This document shows, piece by piece, positions 33,501-46,600 of a stretch of DNA of 64,000 bases. Positions within the stretch are counted from its first letter, which is position 1, and each line of letters starts with the position of its first letter. The stretch lies in the NCBI RefSeq assembly GCF_036669915.1, contig NC_089317.1:581001-645000 (forward strand), in the 5' to 3' direction. The DNA comes from Pocillopora verrucosa. Lineage: Eukaryota > Cnidaria > Anthozoa > Scleractinia > Pocilloporidae. A model generated the notes under the pieces. The model had not been told where the DNA came from. It saw only the letters and a program-made list of their open reading frames with translations, and did no database searches. Position numbers and translations under genes: made by a program.

Positions 33501-35214
33501 TTTGGTGTAAATTATGGTTTTCCTTGGGTTGTCATATTGTTTGTCTACATTGTTATTATAGGCATACTGTATTTTTATGAAATATTAAAACTTTTGTGAT
33601 GCTTTTCAGGCGTGGTATGCAAGGTCCTCAACTAACTGTGTCCATTAATAATCCAAGAGCAACGTGAGTACCATGAGTTGACTTTGTTGCAAAGATGTGA
33701 CTCCTCTTTATTGTTTACTGACCTCTACAATAACATGAAAATTCTGATTTAAACAGCCAAAGTTGCAATTTTGTGTCATTCTGTTGCCAGATATTATTTT
33801 GAGGGTCATCTACAATGTAAAAGCAGAGACAAAAAATTGGGTAGCACTCCTGCAATCACAATTTAAGAAATACCAGCTTTGAACCATATCAAACAGCATG
33901 GTCATTTTACTTGACAGGTCCGTAATGGGGGATCAATATCAGTATTTGGGCAACTGCCCACCCACCCCTCCCCTAACCCAAAGGAGGGGTAGGTGGGCAG
34001 TTGATCTGTAATACAATTTAGAGCAGTGTCAAATACATTTTTGATGTTATTCTCAACTCCCACATTTTCGTGTTATTGAAAAGTGCAGTAACTTGATTGG
34101 TTGAGAGGATGATGTGGGTTTTCTGGACCAATCACTGAACAAAATGACATAAACCCAATGCAATCCCAGATTGAAATCAATGCTTATTTGAAAATTGCTC
34201 TATGTTTACGTTTCTAGTTCATTGGCCATTTAAACACATGGTATTCTTAGAAAAGACATTGTTTGTTTATCATGTACCAAAAATCACTGTTGGGAAAAAG
34301 TCAGATACATAATTTTTAATGTGTAGGTTGACAAGAACTCCTCAGTGGAAACAGCCTGTGAGTCAACAGAATAATCCAAGGAACAGGAGAAGATGGAGAG
34401 GAAAGTTTGGAGCAAACAATCCAAGAGGCGTGGGTCCAACTGAGGATCTGAGAATTTCAGTGCCAAATAATTTAAATCAGGTGAGAGGAAATTCTTTTTC
34501 ATGAATATTTATTGGTTTACATTTGGATTGTACATTCTAACACAAAATCAGCCACAAGTGTAATGATATGAACCATGGAAGGTAAAAATAACTCTTAGCA
34601 AACACATGTGCAGCTTTATTGGCAAAATTGCCTATGCTTGGCAGTGATGTAGTACACTGTTATGATGAAGGGACCAGCATCTAAATTCTCCTCACAATAT
34701 CACCCCTGCAGCACTCATTAAGGTCATGAGAATAAAGGATATGATCACCAACTAATGAAGCTCTTGATTGTTAATCAAAATCTCCTTGTCAGCACCGTAG
34801 GTAATTATAGGGAACAGTATCAAGAATATGCATACTGATGATAGTGTGTGAAGGGTTAACATGTAAGTAACTACAGTGCATTAAGACTGAAGAGATGATT
34901 CCTAATGCTGTATATTGCTATTTTTTGTTTTCTGCTAGCCTCCCCCACTTAAGCCACTTGTGTACACAAACTATTACAATCCACCGACAAATACTGCCAT
35001 GACTGGGAAGGTATGTTGTGAAAAACCTTACTAATATTTACTATTTCAGAGTTGATTTTTTATAGTTACTCCTCTTTTTATAATTTTTTTGTCATTAGAG
35101 GAGGTAATTCCATTCCTTTTTTTTCTCATTTCAATTTAGACATTCTCCACTCTGGATGAAAGATTCTCCAGCATGTCTCAACACAAACCTGTCAGGACTA
35201 TCTTTGTGGAGTAG
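30582..35214 (+). CDS. FYTTD1: UAP56-interacting factor (UIF/FYTTD1)-like mRNA-export adaptor, 8 exons, complete
   Basis: Exons 30582-30609, 31509-31876, 32651-32767, 33110-33177, 33610-33663, 34327-34480, 34939-35010, 35140-35214 join in frame to 311 residues. Residues 6-14 (DRSLDDIIK) are a UAP56-binding motif, split by the first intron. The body is Lys/Gln/Arg-rich and low complexity, as in nuclear RNA-binding adaptors. Two conserved UIF segments remain: LTVSINNPRATLTRTPQW and the C-terminal TFSTLDERFSSM. In vertebrates UIF recruits the helicase UAP56 and hands mRNA to NXF1 for export (family knowledge). The ortholog call is from recalled motifs and is firm for the two termini, weaker in the middle. 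Confidence 0.85.
31189..31395 (+). mobile_element. TTAA-ended MITE, subfamily B
   Basis: Starts TTAACCCTTGAACTCCAATG, then ATGACCAAGACAGACCTTCT, and ends GAGATCTTGGGAAATTGAAAGGGTTAA. The copy at 38673-38884 has the same interior. It lies in intron 1 of the UIF-like gene. Confidence 0.75.
32098..32296 (+). mobile_element. TTAA-ended MITE, subfamily A
   Basis: Runs TTAACACCCAGGATCTGATT to CTGGGAGTTAAAAGGTTAA, with the subfamily A interior (GGTGTTGGATCAAGATAACA). It lies in intron 2 of the UIF-like gene. Confidence 0.75.
32813..33015 (-). mobile_element. TTAA-ended MITE, subfamily C
   Basis: Starts TTAACCCTTTAACTCATGAC, then CATATTCTCCATACTGTTCT and GGTGCTGACAAGGAGAATTT, ending near AAATTAGATGCTGGTCAATC. 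This is the reverse orientation of the copies at 41210 and 43629. Confidence 0.75.
33929..34005. mobile_element. Hairpin MITE, shortened copy
   Basis: Same arms as the element at 9969-10105 (GATCAATATCAGTATTTGGG and CCCACCCACCCCTCCCCTAA), but the right arm stops early after GGAGGGGTAGGTGGGCAGTT and the loop is nearly gone. It lies in an intron of the UIF-like gene. Confidence 0.75.
34669..34860 (+). mobile_element. TTAA-ended MITE, subfamily C
   Basis: Interior AGCATCTAAATTCTCCTCAC, CATGAGAATAAAGGATATGA, CTCCTTGTCAGCACC, ending GTGTGTGAAGGGTTAA. The left end is eroded. UIF-like gene intron. Confidence 0.7.
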
Positions 35215-37627
35215 AAAACACTTTTAATTTATTTTTATTATTTCCACTGTTTCTTTGTTGTTTTTACTGTTTTTATTAGTTTAACACTGTTGTTTATACA
35301 ATATACTTGTAACTGGCTTATGATTTACCTGGACATGAAAGTCACACAAATGTGTAAAATTGTTTTTTTTTATTATTCAAGACAAGTGATATAAGGAGTT
35401 TGTTCATGAGTATTTTTATACAAGGAGTGCTTTTTTTTTTTAACACTGAAAAAAAAAGCAGTAAGAAACAGCAGCAAGAAGTGGCTAATGTCTGCCATCT
35501 GTCAAGTCTTAAGCTTGATGCTCTTTCCTTCAGATCAAAAAATTTGACCTCACTTCACCTTGCGAGCTCACACTTCTTACTTGGAGATTGTCAATCCCAA
35601 TGGGAAAAAAAAAATCTTACACACAACTCAAGCCTTGACATACGTTTTAAAATATTCAGGAAGTGCAAAAAGAGCTCAACCAGATCAAGAATGGAAAGAT
35701 GATGTAAAAGGTTAATGCTGTCCTGTTTCCATATTTTCCAAGTACAGTTGAACCTGTTTTTAGTGGTCATCTTGTGTTAACCCTTAAACTACCAAGATCT
35801 GATTATTAATTCTCCCTCTAGCTGCTACACATTTCCTTGCAAATAAGTCACAAGAATCTGGTGTTAGATCAATAATTCTAACTTCTATCTGATAAGTTGG
35901 AGTATTCTCATTACATGTTGGCTGAATAATATGTGGATGTTATAGGGAGAAGTTACATGTTAATCACAGATGGGAGTTAAGGCTTAAGTGGTCATGGTCA
36001 CCCTTTACTAAGTCCCAAGGCCTCTAAAAATGTATTTTTCTCCACCTGTATTGAACATTCACTAGATGCAGGACCTCTCAAATTAAACTAAGAATCATCT
36101 TTCCAGTAAAATTTAATCCATGAATGTTTATCCCCCAAAATGAACATCAGTGGTATTTTTGAGCAAGTTTTAAAAAATTAGGTGGTCAGTTATGGCAAAG
36201 CATGGTGTTTTTTATCTTTTTTTATAATACTCCTATTCTGTGGAACCTGTCTTAAGTGGACAACTCCATTCACTTGCTTTTCCATATCAAAAAATGTAAA
36301 GCAGTAGAGAGTATGCTGTGTCAGAACACCTCAGGTTGTCTTCTAGAATTCTTTTCTCATCCATGATCAGGTCCTACACAGAAATTCTCATTCCTTTGCC
36401 TTGTAGAAAGTTGACAGGTGTATACGCCTCTGCTGATATTGAGCAGAAAGGCTTGATGTTTTATATTATTAATATATACTCGATTTACTGTATGAAACAA
36501 TATCAACTTATTTGCTCCATTTGGAGCTTAGAGTACCTAGTATGAGAAATGTTAATGAGAGATTAAAAGTGAGGATGCAGTGTTCTCTTTTATTGATCAA
36601 TGTGAAGATCAGCTGTTAAATAAACATTCTGTTCCTCTTCTGGATATTGTGGTGGCATTTTCATTTCCTGAGGCACTTGTCAGAAGTTCCATGACAACAA
36701 ATGGGAACTGGTAGTGAGTTTTCTTGACAGCTGCATTTACTGTAGGTTTCATTGTAGGAAAGGTAGCTGGACATTTAAATGACCTTTACTTAAAAAAAAA
36801 AAAAATTCTCAGGAAAGCTATAGAACTTCCAATTCTGGGGCAAAACCTTGATAATTGTGGGTTAGCTCAGGAAATGCAATATGGCTTTTGACCTTGAGTT
36901 GGAAAAATATACATGATTGTTTGAGAAGTGACTGGAAAGAGGTTTGAAATTTGTACACAATCATTTTCACAAGGACAGAATGTAAACAAGACTAATTAGA
37001 GATCGGCAATGTTCTTGGCTGGTTGTACTTGCCAGGAAGGATCCATGGTCTGGGTTTTCCACTCTTCGTGATTCTTTTCAAATAAACGTTGAAGCTTTGT
37101 TCTGCATATTTGGCTGTTTCTCAAAAAATTACATAAGCGCCTTGTCCATAATTAAGCACCCTGTTTTAAATGAGCGCCTTCCCTTGAGTTACCAAAAGTA
37201 CTGAGGTACCAAAAGTACTTAAGCACCCTGGGTACTCCTGAAATCAAATCACAGTGGTATGCAAGACCTCCACACTGTTCTCTGTTCATTTCTTGAGACT
37301 TACAAGGAGAATTTGTCGAACAATCAAGAGCTCTTTGAGTATGCGATCTCCTCCTACACTCTCGTGATCACAAATTTTAACTCAGGGGTGCTACTGTTGG
37401 GAGAAATTAGATGCTTATCAGTGTCAATGTTCCCCGCCTTTTTCTACAGCCTCGATCTCATTCAGTTCCTGATAAAACCGACCCAGTTTCCTCCGAGTTC
37501 CCAGGGCAACATGGATGTCGAGGTCATAGTTTGTTGTTCTTTTGCCTTTTGTCGTGTATAGGAATTTAGCCATTTTCTCCGGCAATGAGAGCTTCGCTAG
37601 AGGTGCTCCTCTAACTTTTCGTTGAAG
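35215..37627. other. UIF-like 3' UTR and intergenic DNA before the WD40 gene
   Basis: Contains the subfamily A element at 35777-35986, an AATAAA near 36618 that could end a long UIF-like transcript, and a partial subfamily C element at about 37250-37420. No other gene is supported. The WD40 promoter should lie in the last few hundred bases. Confidence 0.5.
35777..35986 (+). mobile_element. TTAA-ended MITE, subfamily A
   Basis: TTAACCCTTAAACTACCAAG ATCTG at the left, GATGGGAGTTAAGGCTT at the right, with the subfamily A interior including CAAGAATCTGGTGTTAGATC. Confidence 0.75.
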
Positions 37628-40600
37628 ATGGCGATGGAAAAGCTTGCGGTGATTAAAGATACCCACAATAAAACGATCACAGCGCTATCGTACAATCCGA
37701 TGAAACATGAGATTCTTGTGGGATTTGAAGGTACTATGACAGGAAATACGATACTTGCTGAAATTTCAAATGGTTTTTTAGCGACCGATAAGCCTGGTGC
37801 CCCACAAAGTTTCAGTGAAGCCAGTTATGTCAATCTAAGCTGCTTTCTCTATAGACTTTAAATACCATATGACTTCAAATTGTGACCTTTTTTTAGACTT
37901 AATCTACCTTGGAGTTGTAATTATCCTTTTCAGCGCAGTTCATTGTTTTGTTTTCAAACCAATCTCTGGATAAACATGCTGTCCAAATAAGCTACCACTA
38001 TAGGCAGATTATGTTCCTGTGTGTTTTCATCACATCACAGCCTTAAAAATACTTTCCATACTTTTTTACAGTTACCTATAATAATCCAAACATGGTTTAC
38101 ATGGGCTGTAAAACGGGGGTAAACTGCAATTTAAACTTTCATGAGTTATTTTATCTCTCTTGTTATATCCATTTTGAAATCATTGGTGATCCTTGCGATC
38201 TGATTGGCTTTCATCAGTGGAATTTATTCACAAATCGCACCATTTTTTGCTTTAAATTGCATGTTTTTCCAAGCCAATGAGAATTAGCTTTCTTAATCAT
38301 GTATGTCAGCAGCCACTCCAGAAATAATTAACACCTGCTCTAATAGAGAGAGTTTTAAAGTCTCAAAATGTGTACATTGTTTGCAGAGTTAACAGATAAG
38401 AACAGGTGATCAGTTTATAACAAGATCACGTAATAAGTCAGTGTTTGTTTAATCTGTTTGTAGATGGAGTGATCAAAGTGTGGGACTACTCCACCGGTGA
38501 GCCTGGGAAAATTATTCGTTCTGTTCGTGAACATGATGGCTGGGTTACAAGCTTTTTATTCTGGTCAGTACCAAGGTCAACTTTTGCATGATCTCAATTG
38601 TTAAGAGGGTCACGTTACTTTTCAGTCACAAAGTTCTTACTATTTGCTATATGCATTGCACTTTTGTAGCACTTAACCCTTTAACTCCCCCAAGTGACCA
38701 AGACAGAATTTCTCCTTACAGTATCAATACAATATCAAGCAGGCAGGTGATGAGAATAGAGAAGAATATCAATCATGGGATTATTAGTTGATCCAATACC
38801 AAATTCTCTGAACTAACATCATAAGAATTGTATGGCAGATAGTAAGGAGAATTACCAATTAGATCTTGGGAGTTAAAGGGTTAACATAACGGAATAATCT
38901 CACAGAGCAACACTGCCAGAGTACGAACTCAACCAATCAAAATAGTGTAGGATGACAGTTATAATAATTCAAAATATGCCAAAATTTTTTCCTTCAACAG
39001 GGGAGACGCAAAACTTCTCTTTTCGGCAGCAAATGATGGCACTATTATAGCTTGGGGCTCTGGAGGTGCAGTACATGATAGGATTCCAGTAAGTTTGAAT
39101 ATATTTTAAGGTATTTTTTTTACCAACTAATTTGCATGTTATTTTATAAAAAAATAAAATGTTACAATGAGATGTAAGCTGATGGTTTTTCAGTCAATTT
39201 TTCCTCTGGTATTCCAACATTCTGTCTTTGGGAAATCAGTGGTTATGGGGCTGTACATAAATGGGTTATTTTCCTTAGTGATAATGATGGTAGATTTTTC
39301 TTTACTGGTTGATTGAGAGAGTCTAGTTATTTACTCATAACTAGACTCTCCCAATCAACCAGTAAAGAAAAATCTATCATGATTATCACTGTGGAAAATA
39401 GCCTAGTTATGTACAGCCTCACCACAACAGATTTCCCAAAGACAAACAAAACAAACAAAATGCTTAAGTTGATAATATTCTTAATCAATGTTGCCTATTT
39501 TCCTGACAGTGTATGAAATATTTGTGGAGAATTTATGTCTAATTATGTTGCAAAGAGTCAAAGAAGTAAAAAATTAAAAGTTAGTTGTTCTGACTCCTTG
39601 TGGTGATCAATCAGTGATTTCTCCCTTCAGTATGAATACATTGACAAGTAAACAGGTGATGAGAATTTCAAGATATCAAATGTGGATGTTATTTGATTTA
39701 TTTAACTCCAATTTCTCAGAACTAACATCATAAGAGAGGCTTGACAGACAGTAGAGAGAATTAATATTTGATATCGTAAGAGTGAAAGGATGAGCGGGGT
39801 AAACAGAGAAAGAGAGCTGTTTATTTATTTAATGAATTTTTTACCATTATTCTTTTAGATTGGATCTCCAGTGTACTGCATGGCATGGAATGTAAGGAGA
39901 AACCAAATAGTTGCAGCTGTGGATTCAACAGTCCAAGTATTCAACATGAGAGATCCAGGTAATTTTATGAATAAGAAGAAAATTAATGATCATCTGGCCT
40001 GTTCAGCCCTGCTAGTGCTTTGATAGTCTGTAAGTTGTGACCCAAAACCAGATATTTTCCCTTTAAGCCCTCCCTCCCAGTTAATTGGTTCACCTCAATT
40101 GAACTCTTGGAAGGGATGTTGTAATTTTCCTTTTTAAAAACTTATTAAGCTTTTTGAGATCCCCAGCCCCTTCCATCCCCCTCTCCTTCCATTCCTCCTC
40201 CATCTCTCATCTCCCATCTCCCCCCTTCCATGACCCCTCCATCCCTCTCCATCTCCCCTTCATGTACCCATCTTCCTCCATCCCCTATCCCCCCCCTCTT
40301 CTGATACCTCCCAAACTATGACCCTCCCTAGGGTGGGTATGTGGGTATTTCCTTTGCTCATTTTTTAATTAATTATTATTGATTGAAGCTTACTGCTAAT
40401 TGTAGTACTTTCATTCATTTTGGATTTCAGGCAGAGAAATTGGACATGTAATTGACACAAAGGGTAGGCTGGTACATTTATGATATTAGACAGTAATTTG
40501 GAGAAATCGTGTTATTATAAAGTACTATCTTTTTGTATTCTATTTACACTCATGATGCTTTCAACATTGCTGATCCTAGCAGTGTGTAGAATTTGTCACA

Positions 40601-43600
40601 TATGATCCTGCTAACAGCCTTTCTCTCCCTCGAGTTCTCTGTACTTGTAGCCCAGAACTAAAGCATGGAAGTGCAGAATGCTAAGGTCTGGGGCTTGATT
40701 CCTGATAAGGACTTAAATCTTTTTCTTTCTCTTGCGTTCATGGTGAGACAAGTAACATCTTTTTTAAGTTTGGTGTTCTTCGTAAAAGTTCAGCTACTAA
40801 TTTGTATATCTTTTTCAGCCTATGTCTGTAAGGAACATTCAGATCTTGTGAAATGTGTAGTTTGTCACGAATCAAGAGTTTACAGTGGAGGGTATGTTTA
40901 GATTGAATGACATTTAACTAACATTACAGAAAGCCAAAACCTGTGTTGCTGAAGGTTTACCTAGAGAAAGAGAAATGTTAGACTTTTCAAAAACACAGGA
41001 AGATTTCGCAGAAGATATGTAAATTTTTATACATTTTAAAGGATGTAGTTTAAGATTGAAATTTTCATAACCTATAACTCCATTGTAAACTAAATTTAAT
41101 TTTGACAAACAAACTACAGAACTATATTGACAGGTGAACTGTTGAAATGTGTAGTCACCTGAAAAATTACAACATATAATCCCAATAAGTTTCACCCTAC
41201 TTTGATCTTTTTACCCTTTGACCTCCAAGAGTGATAAGCATTTTATTTCTCCTCACATTATCTCCCCTGAATTATACATTAGGGTTATGAGAATACAGAA
41301 GATGATCACCAACTGAAAAAGCTTTTGATTGTTAAACAAATTCTCCTTGTCAGCATCTGAGGAAATGTATGCAGAACAGTATGGAGAATATCAATCAAGT
41401 GCAGCTAACTGATGTTAGGGTGTGAAGGGTTAAATGCTATTTTTCAATCTTCCAAACTGCATAATTCTGCAAAGTAGTCTTTGAGTATCAGAGTTGGCAG
41501 ACAGTGTTGGCTCAGATTGTAGGTGTTTCATCAATGTATTTTACAGGTATGACCAGAAGTTAGTTGTTTACGATTCCACTTTTTCATACAAAGGAAACAA
41601 GAGTTTATCAGTTGTAACAAAGTAAGGTTTGAAAATCATTCAATTTCAAGCATTTAGACCACGATAAATAATCTTTTTTCTGGTAGCTCCCTCCTTTCTG
41701 TACTTCAGATGCTAACAATTTCAGGTTTTCTCATTCTTGCATACCTGTGACATTTCAACATGATATGACTCTGAAATAGGGTCCAAAGTTATTGGCCAAA
41801 AAATTTCATTAAATAAGGAAATGAACTTAGTTTACCACAATTTAGATTCTGGGTTTTTTTCCTGACTTGGTCAGGTCACTGAGCAATAAGTAAATGAATA
41901 TTAAGCAACAGTTTAAAGATGTTATTTATCACCAGTAATTTTTCATAGCTTATGACTGCAGGCTTAGATTCCATGCATATATTAATTAAATGTTTGGCAT
42001 ATACACAAGCTTAGATTATTATAGTCATACTTTCTGCAAATTTGTTTTTCAGGGTTAACAAAGCACATGATGCAGGAATAATCTGCATGTGCCTGGCACG
42101 AGACTCAGACAACAATACATGGTAAGTTACAGACTTTGTACATATAAATGGGGAATCAATTCGGGTATCTTGTCAATTTTACTTTTTAATTTTGAATAAG
42201 AGTTGTGACCTATCTAATTTTGGTTGTGTTTGAACAAAGACAGTTGTTGCCATTTATTGAAAGTACAATGTATGAGCAACCTTTTTGTTGAATTTTTTCA
42301 GGGTGTTAAGTGGTGCTTTTGATAAAGTTGTTAAAGTTTGGTCTCAAGATGGACAAGTCATGCATAAATTTGATGGATTCAGGTACAAGATCTAAAACAA
42401 AATGAATTCTTCTAACTGATGACAGTACATTTTACGGTTGGCCTTTACTGAGAATTTTATTTCAATTGTGTAGTAAAGAACAATATCCTTTATTTGATGA
42501 ATTCTTTATTCTTAGAAACTGTCTTTTTAACAAATAATTAAAACTTAGGAGTGTCAGGATCACCTATTTTCCAAAGATCCTGATTTTGACAGAAACATTT
42601 AAGTGGTGTCAATTAATTTGACTTTGAACCAGATATGTACTTAAGCAAGTCTTTGCACATCTCTTTTGCATTATTACCAGATACCCTCTGTCAGAAAAAA
42701 ATAACTGTATCTAAACAGCAACTGACATAAAGTTTAATGTCTCTGATTTTTTGTTTACTGGACTGTTTTGCTGTTTACAGTACTGCAGTTACTGGAGTCT
42801 GTTATGTTAGACCAATCAAGACTATCTGGGCAGCAGCAGGCACTGCTGAAGCTGCTATGTATGATCCAAAATCAGGAGAAAATGTAAGTCAGTGATACAA
42901 TTCTATTATTTGCTTTTGGACAGCTCAAAGTAACTACACATGATATTTTGAATGGTTTTGTGAAACAAGTAAAATTCAAGAGAAGGTTCAGAGTCACCTT
43001 AAATCTTCAAAATTTAAGGTGGCACTTTTGTTAAAGAATGAATTTTCATATACCATATGTGATTTTCAGATGAAAAATGGGGTCACCTGGTTCACTAGTG
43101 AATTACATTAGGTTGAAATTAAGGGTGTTTTAAGAGACTATAGTGTTGCTATGGTCACCTATTATGTCAAAAAGTGATTAATACTTGTTTGCTAAAGATT
43201 GGGCTTGTCTTTACAACTTGATCAAGAAGACAAAGGATGTTAGAATTGTGACAGTATTTACAGTTTGTTACTAAAGAATTGATGCTATAACTTGATGAAA
43301 GCAAGAATGGCTATGTGCCACCTTAATTGAATATTTCTCATAAAGACAGGAAAGGTCATCCCTAGAGAGCAGTCTGCCCTCTCCCTCCACTTCCTCCTAT
43401 CCCTTCACTTTGTCCCATCCTTCCCCTCCCTCTTCTTCCTCCCCTCCCTCCCCTCTCTTTGTAAAATTACTCATTAACACCTTGTCAATATGCTATTACA
43501 CAACTTTTTTTAATTTGATTAAGCTGAAGTAAAATGAGAATGCTTGAGGTGAACAAGATTCACATCTCTTGCAGGTGACAGATTTCATAGGAACGTTTCA

Positions 43601-46600
43601 AGATGAGGAAAGTAATGGGTAGGAGAGATTAACACTTTGATCCCTAAGAGTGACTAGCATCTAAATTCTCCTTACAATATCACCCCTGAAAAAAACTTTA
43701 AGGTCATGAGAATAAAGGATATGATCACCAAATAAGGAAGCTCTTGATTATTCAACAAATTCTCCTTGTCAGCACCTTAATAAATGTGTAGAGAACAACA
43801 TGGAGAATTTGTCTGCTGATATTAGGGTGTAAAGGGTTGATGCAAAGTTAAGAGGTTCATTCCCAATCACATGTCACTGCCATGAGAACTCAAATTTCAG
43901 ATAAAAATATCTATACAATTATATTCAATTAGGAACAATTTATTTGTATTGGTGAAAGTGTTCTGGTCGTTAGTTTGTGGAGTGTTTTCCCATCTTGAAT
44001 TTGTTTCATCCTTTTTTCTAGTTTTCCTCTGGTGTTATTTCACTATATCTCTGACTTAGGACACGTAATAGGTAGGTGCTCTGCATATCTTTTAACTCAC
44101 TCAGACTCTAGGAGATTGTCAGAAATTGTAAGCCACTAAACACTGGTGAAAAATGAGCAGTGAGATGCACTTCCATTTAGAGTCTTCTCTGTTTCCATTT
44201 GGGTTTCTGAGCTCGTAATCTCTAATTATTATTCATAACTGGCTGCAAATTGTAAAGGGCAGCCCAGTAAAAATGATATTTTTACTGTGTAAGGGGCTAG
44301 GGCGTGGGCAAGATTTTCTTGAGGAAGGGGGGTAGGTCTTGGAGTGACAGCTCACCGGCAGTAAGGGGAATGCCAGATTGTTTTATTGTTATAAGTTATC
44401 ATTTTTTCTTGACAAGGGGATGTCAAATGCACCACAAGGCTCCCTCCCATCAGCTATGCTTTAGAAGCAAACTGGAGGGGAGAGGGGCTTGTTTTTTTTT
44501 AATTCCTGCATGACAACTTTGTTCCCACAACCTGAAAGCACGCTAAGTAGACGCAACAAACTTCGCACATGCGCAGTAGTTTGACAGCTGAGTTTAACAA
44601 ACCCATTGAGTAACAGTTAGGGGAGAACCTGTACCTAGGACCACAGGACCCCCATTATGTCTTTGTGAGTTGTGATGCATATGATTTATAATTTAACACT
44701 TGAAATCCTTTAGGAACAAACAGCAGGCGACATCTGATTGTGTGGAAATACAATTCATCTGGATGTTTAACAACACTGAAGAACAAGTGCGCAATGGAGT
44801 CTCTTACTTACAGTACGTTATTTCACGTTCCATATTGATATTTTCTGTGGATAACAACTGAACTAATATTTGTCAAAAGATGAAACCAGTAACCTAACTC
44901 AACGAGGAGTAATTTGCAGCTCAGTGGGAGAGTATCGTAACGCGGACTCTGATAGTTCTAGGTTCGATTCCTCCTAGGGGCTCAGTAAATTTCTTTGTCC
45001 CATGCTGATGACGAGACGAAAAAATTACATGCCCCTGCAAATGTCAACAACTTCCGGCAACGTACAAACTTACAGACGAAATTAACCCTTTACACCCAAA
45101 AATCAGTTAGCACATTTTCCAAACTGTTCTATGGTGCTGACAAGAAAACTTGTTCCCTCATACCTTACACATGATATGCTATGTAACATTTAAAGTTTAC
45201 CTATTCTTAGCCATGCTAGATCACTTATATCATTATTTTTCGAAATATTTTCCAGCTCGGAAAGTTCCTCTTTTGATATTCAGTGGAGGTAGTAATGGTC
45301 ACGTGTCTAAGTGGGAACGACTTCAGTCAAACAATTTCATGTACAGGTAAATAAAGATCATCCTCGCTCTACCCTACCTGAATGTTATACTCGAAATTTA
45401 AAAACATCTTAAATAAATGAATGAATGAGTAAAAAATGAAGTGAAATGAATGAATTCATGAAGAAATGGATTTATAGATAGATTCACAGAAAGGGAGATA
45501 TTTTACGAAATTTTTGTTCATCGGTTTATTTTTTTCTTTGTCGGACTCGAGTAAGAGCCACATGTTTAAAATGTGATGTATGCTATTAGTAAGTAATATT
45601 TTTTGTGACTTTTCAATTTTGATGGGATGTTTGACAAATATAGAGGCCATCGCGCTATCACTGGACATCATTCGAGCTCTCCTGTGATTTTCCTTTTGCA
45701 TGTTTTTGTTGCGTATTTATTCATAACAGAAATCTGCACGATGTACTCGAAAACTCTTCGGTCGATCTAAAGGAAACCTCGGAAGTCTTCGTGTAATCTC
45801 CGGAAATGGTCTTGACGTCATAAGATGTGTAATATCCATGCTCTGTGTGTTTTCGTCTACAGCAAAGAGATATTCTTACAGAGTGAAGCTAAGTCTCGCT
45901 TAGCAGCTCAGATCGCGGCCAAGTTCGATTGGCGCAGTCCAAACAGGAGTGCTAGTGGTGAAAACAGGCCAAGACCTTCCTTCCTAAATACTATAAACCA
46001 GGTATTTATCCGACAAGTAACTTTAAAAAGAGGTTGAAAGTCAGGCTGGCTTGTAAAACCAATCCTGGTGTAAGTTATCCCATTGTCAGAAGTATGAAGC
46101 GACTAAGACTATTGCTACTCCTATAGAACGCCAGTCCATCGCGAGTTTTTCGGTTTCAATTTGTACTCCTGGGCAGAGAGAGGCGTGGTGAGAGTTAAGT
46201 GTCTTGCCTCAGAAACACAACACAATGACACTAAATGGAGTCCAGCGGGCAAACCACGTGAACACCGTATCGCCCACAACATGCTACTTGCGTTTGTTAT
46301 AAGTAGTTTTATTACAGTATTTTGCTTATTGGTGAATAAAGAAAACTAATCTCTCCAGATACCCGCCATAAAAGAACTTGCCAGTAATTTACCGAACTGA
46401 ACAACATAATCACTTACAAATTCCCTGGTACTCGCATTGTTTTCAGCCATTTCACTGATGCCTTAGTTAACCATACGAGTGAAAATATTGAAAGATAAAA
46501 GGATTTCCCGCCAAAATGCACGTACACCAACGTCATTATGGCGGGAAAATCGCCAGGTAGCTTTGTGGGTTCTACGATTGTGCGATTCTATTTACGAAAA

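Noticed and set aside
44905-45005. Functional tRNA gene
   Set aside because: A and B boxes are present but the acceptor and T stems do not pair; a SINE head or tRNA pseudogene fits better.
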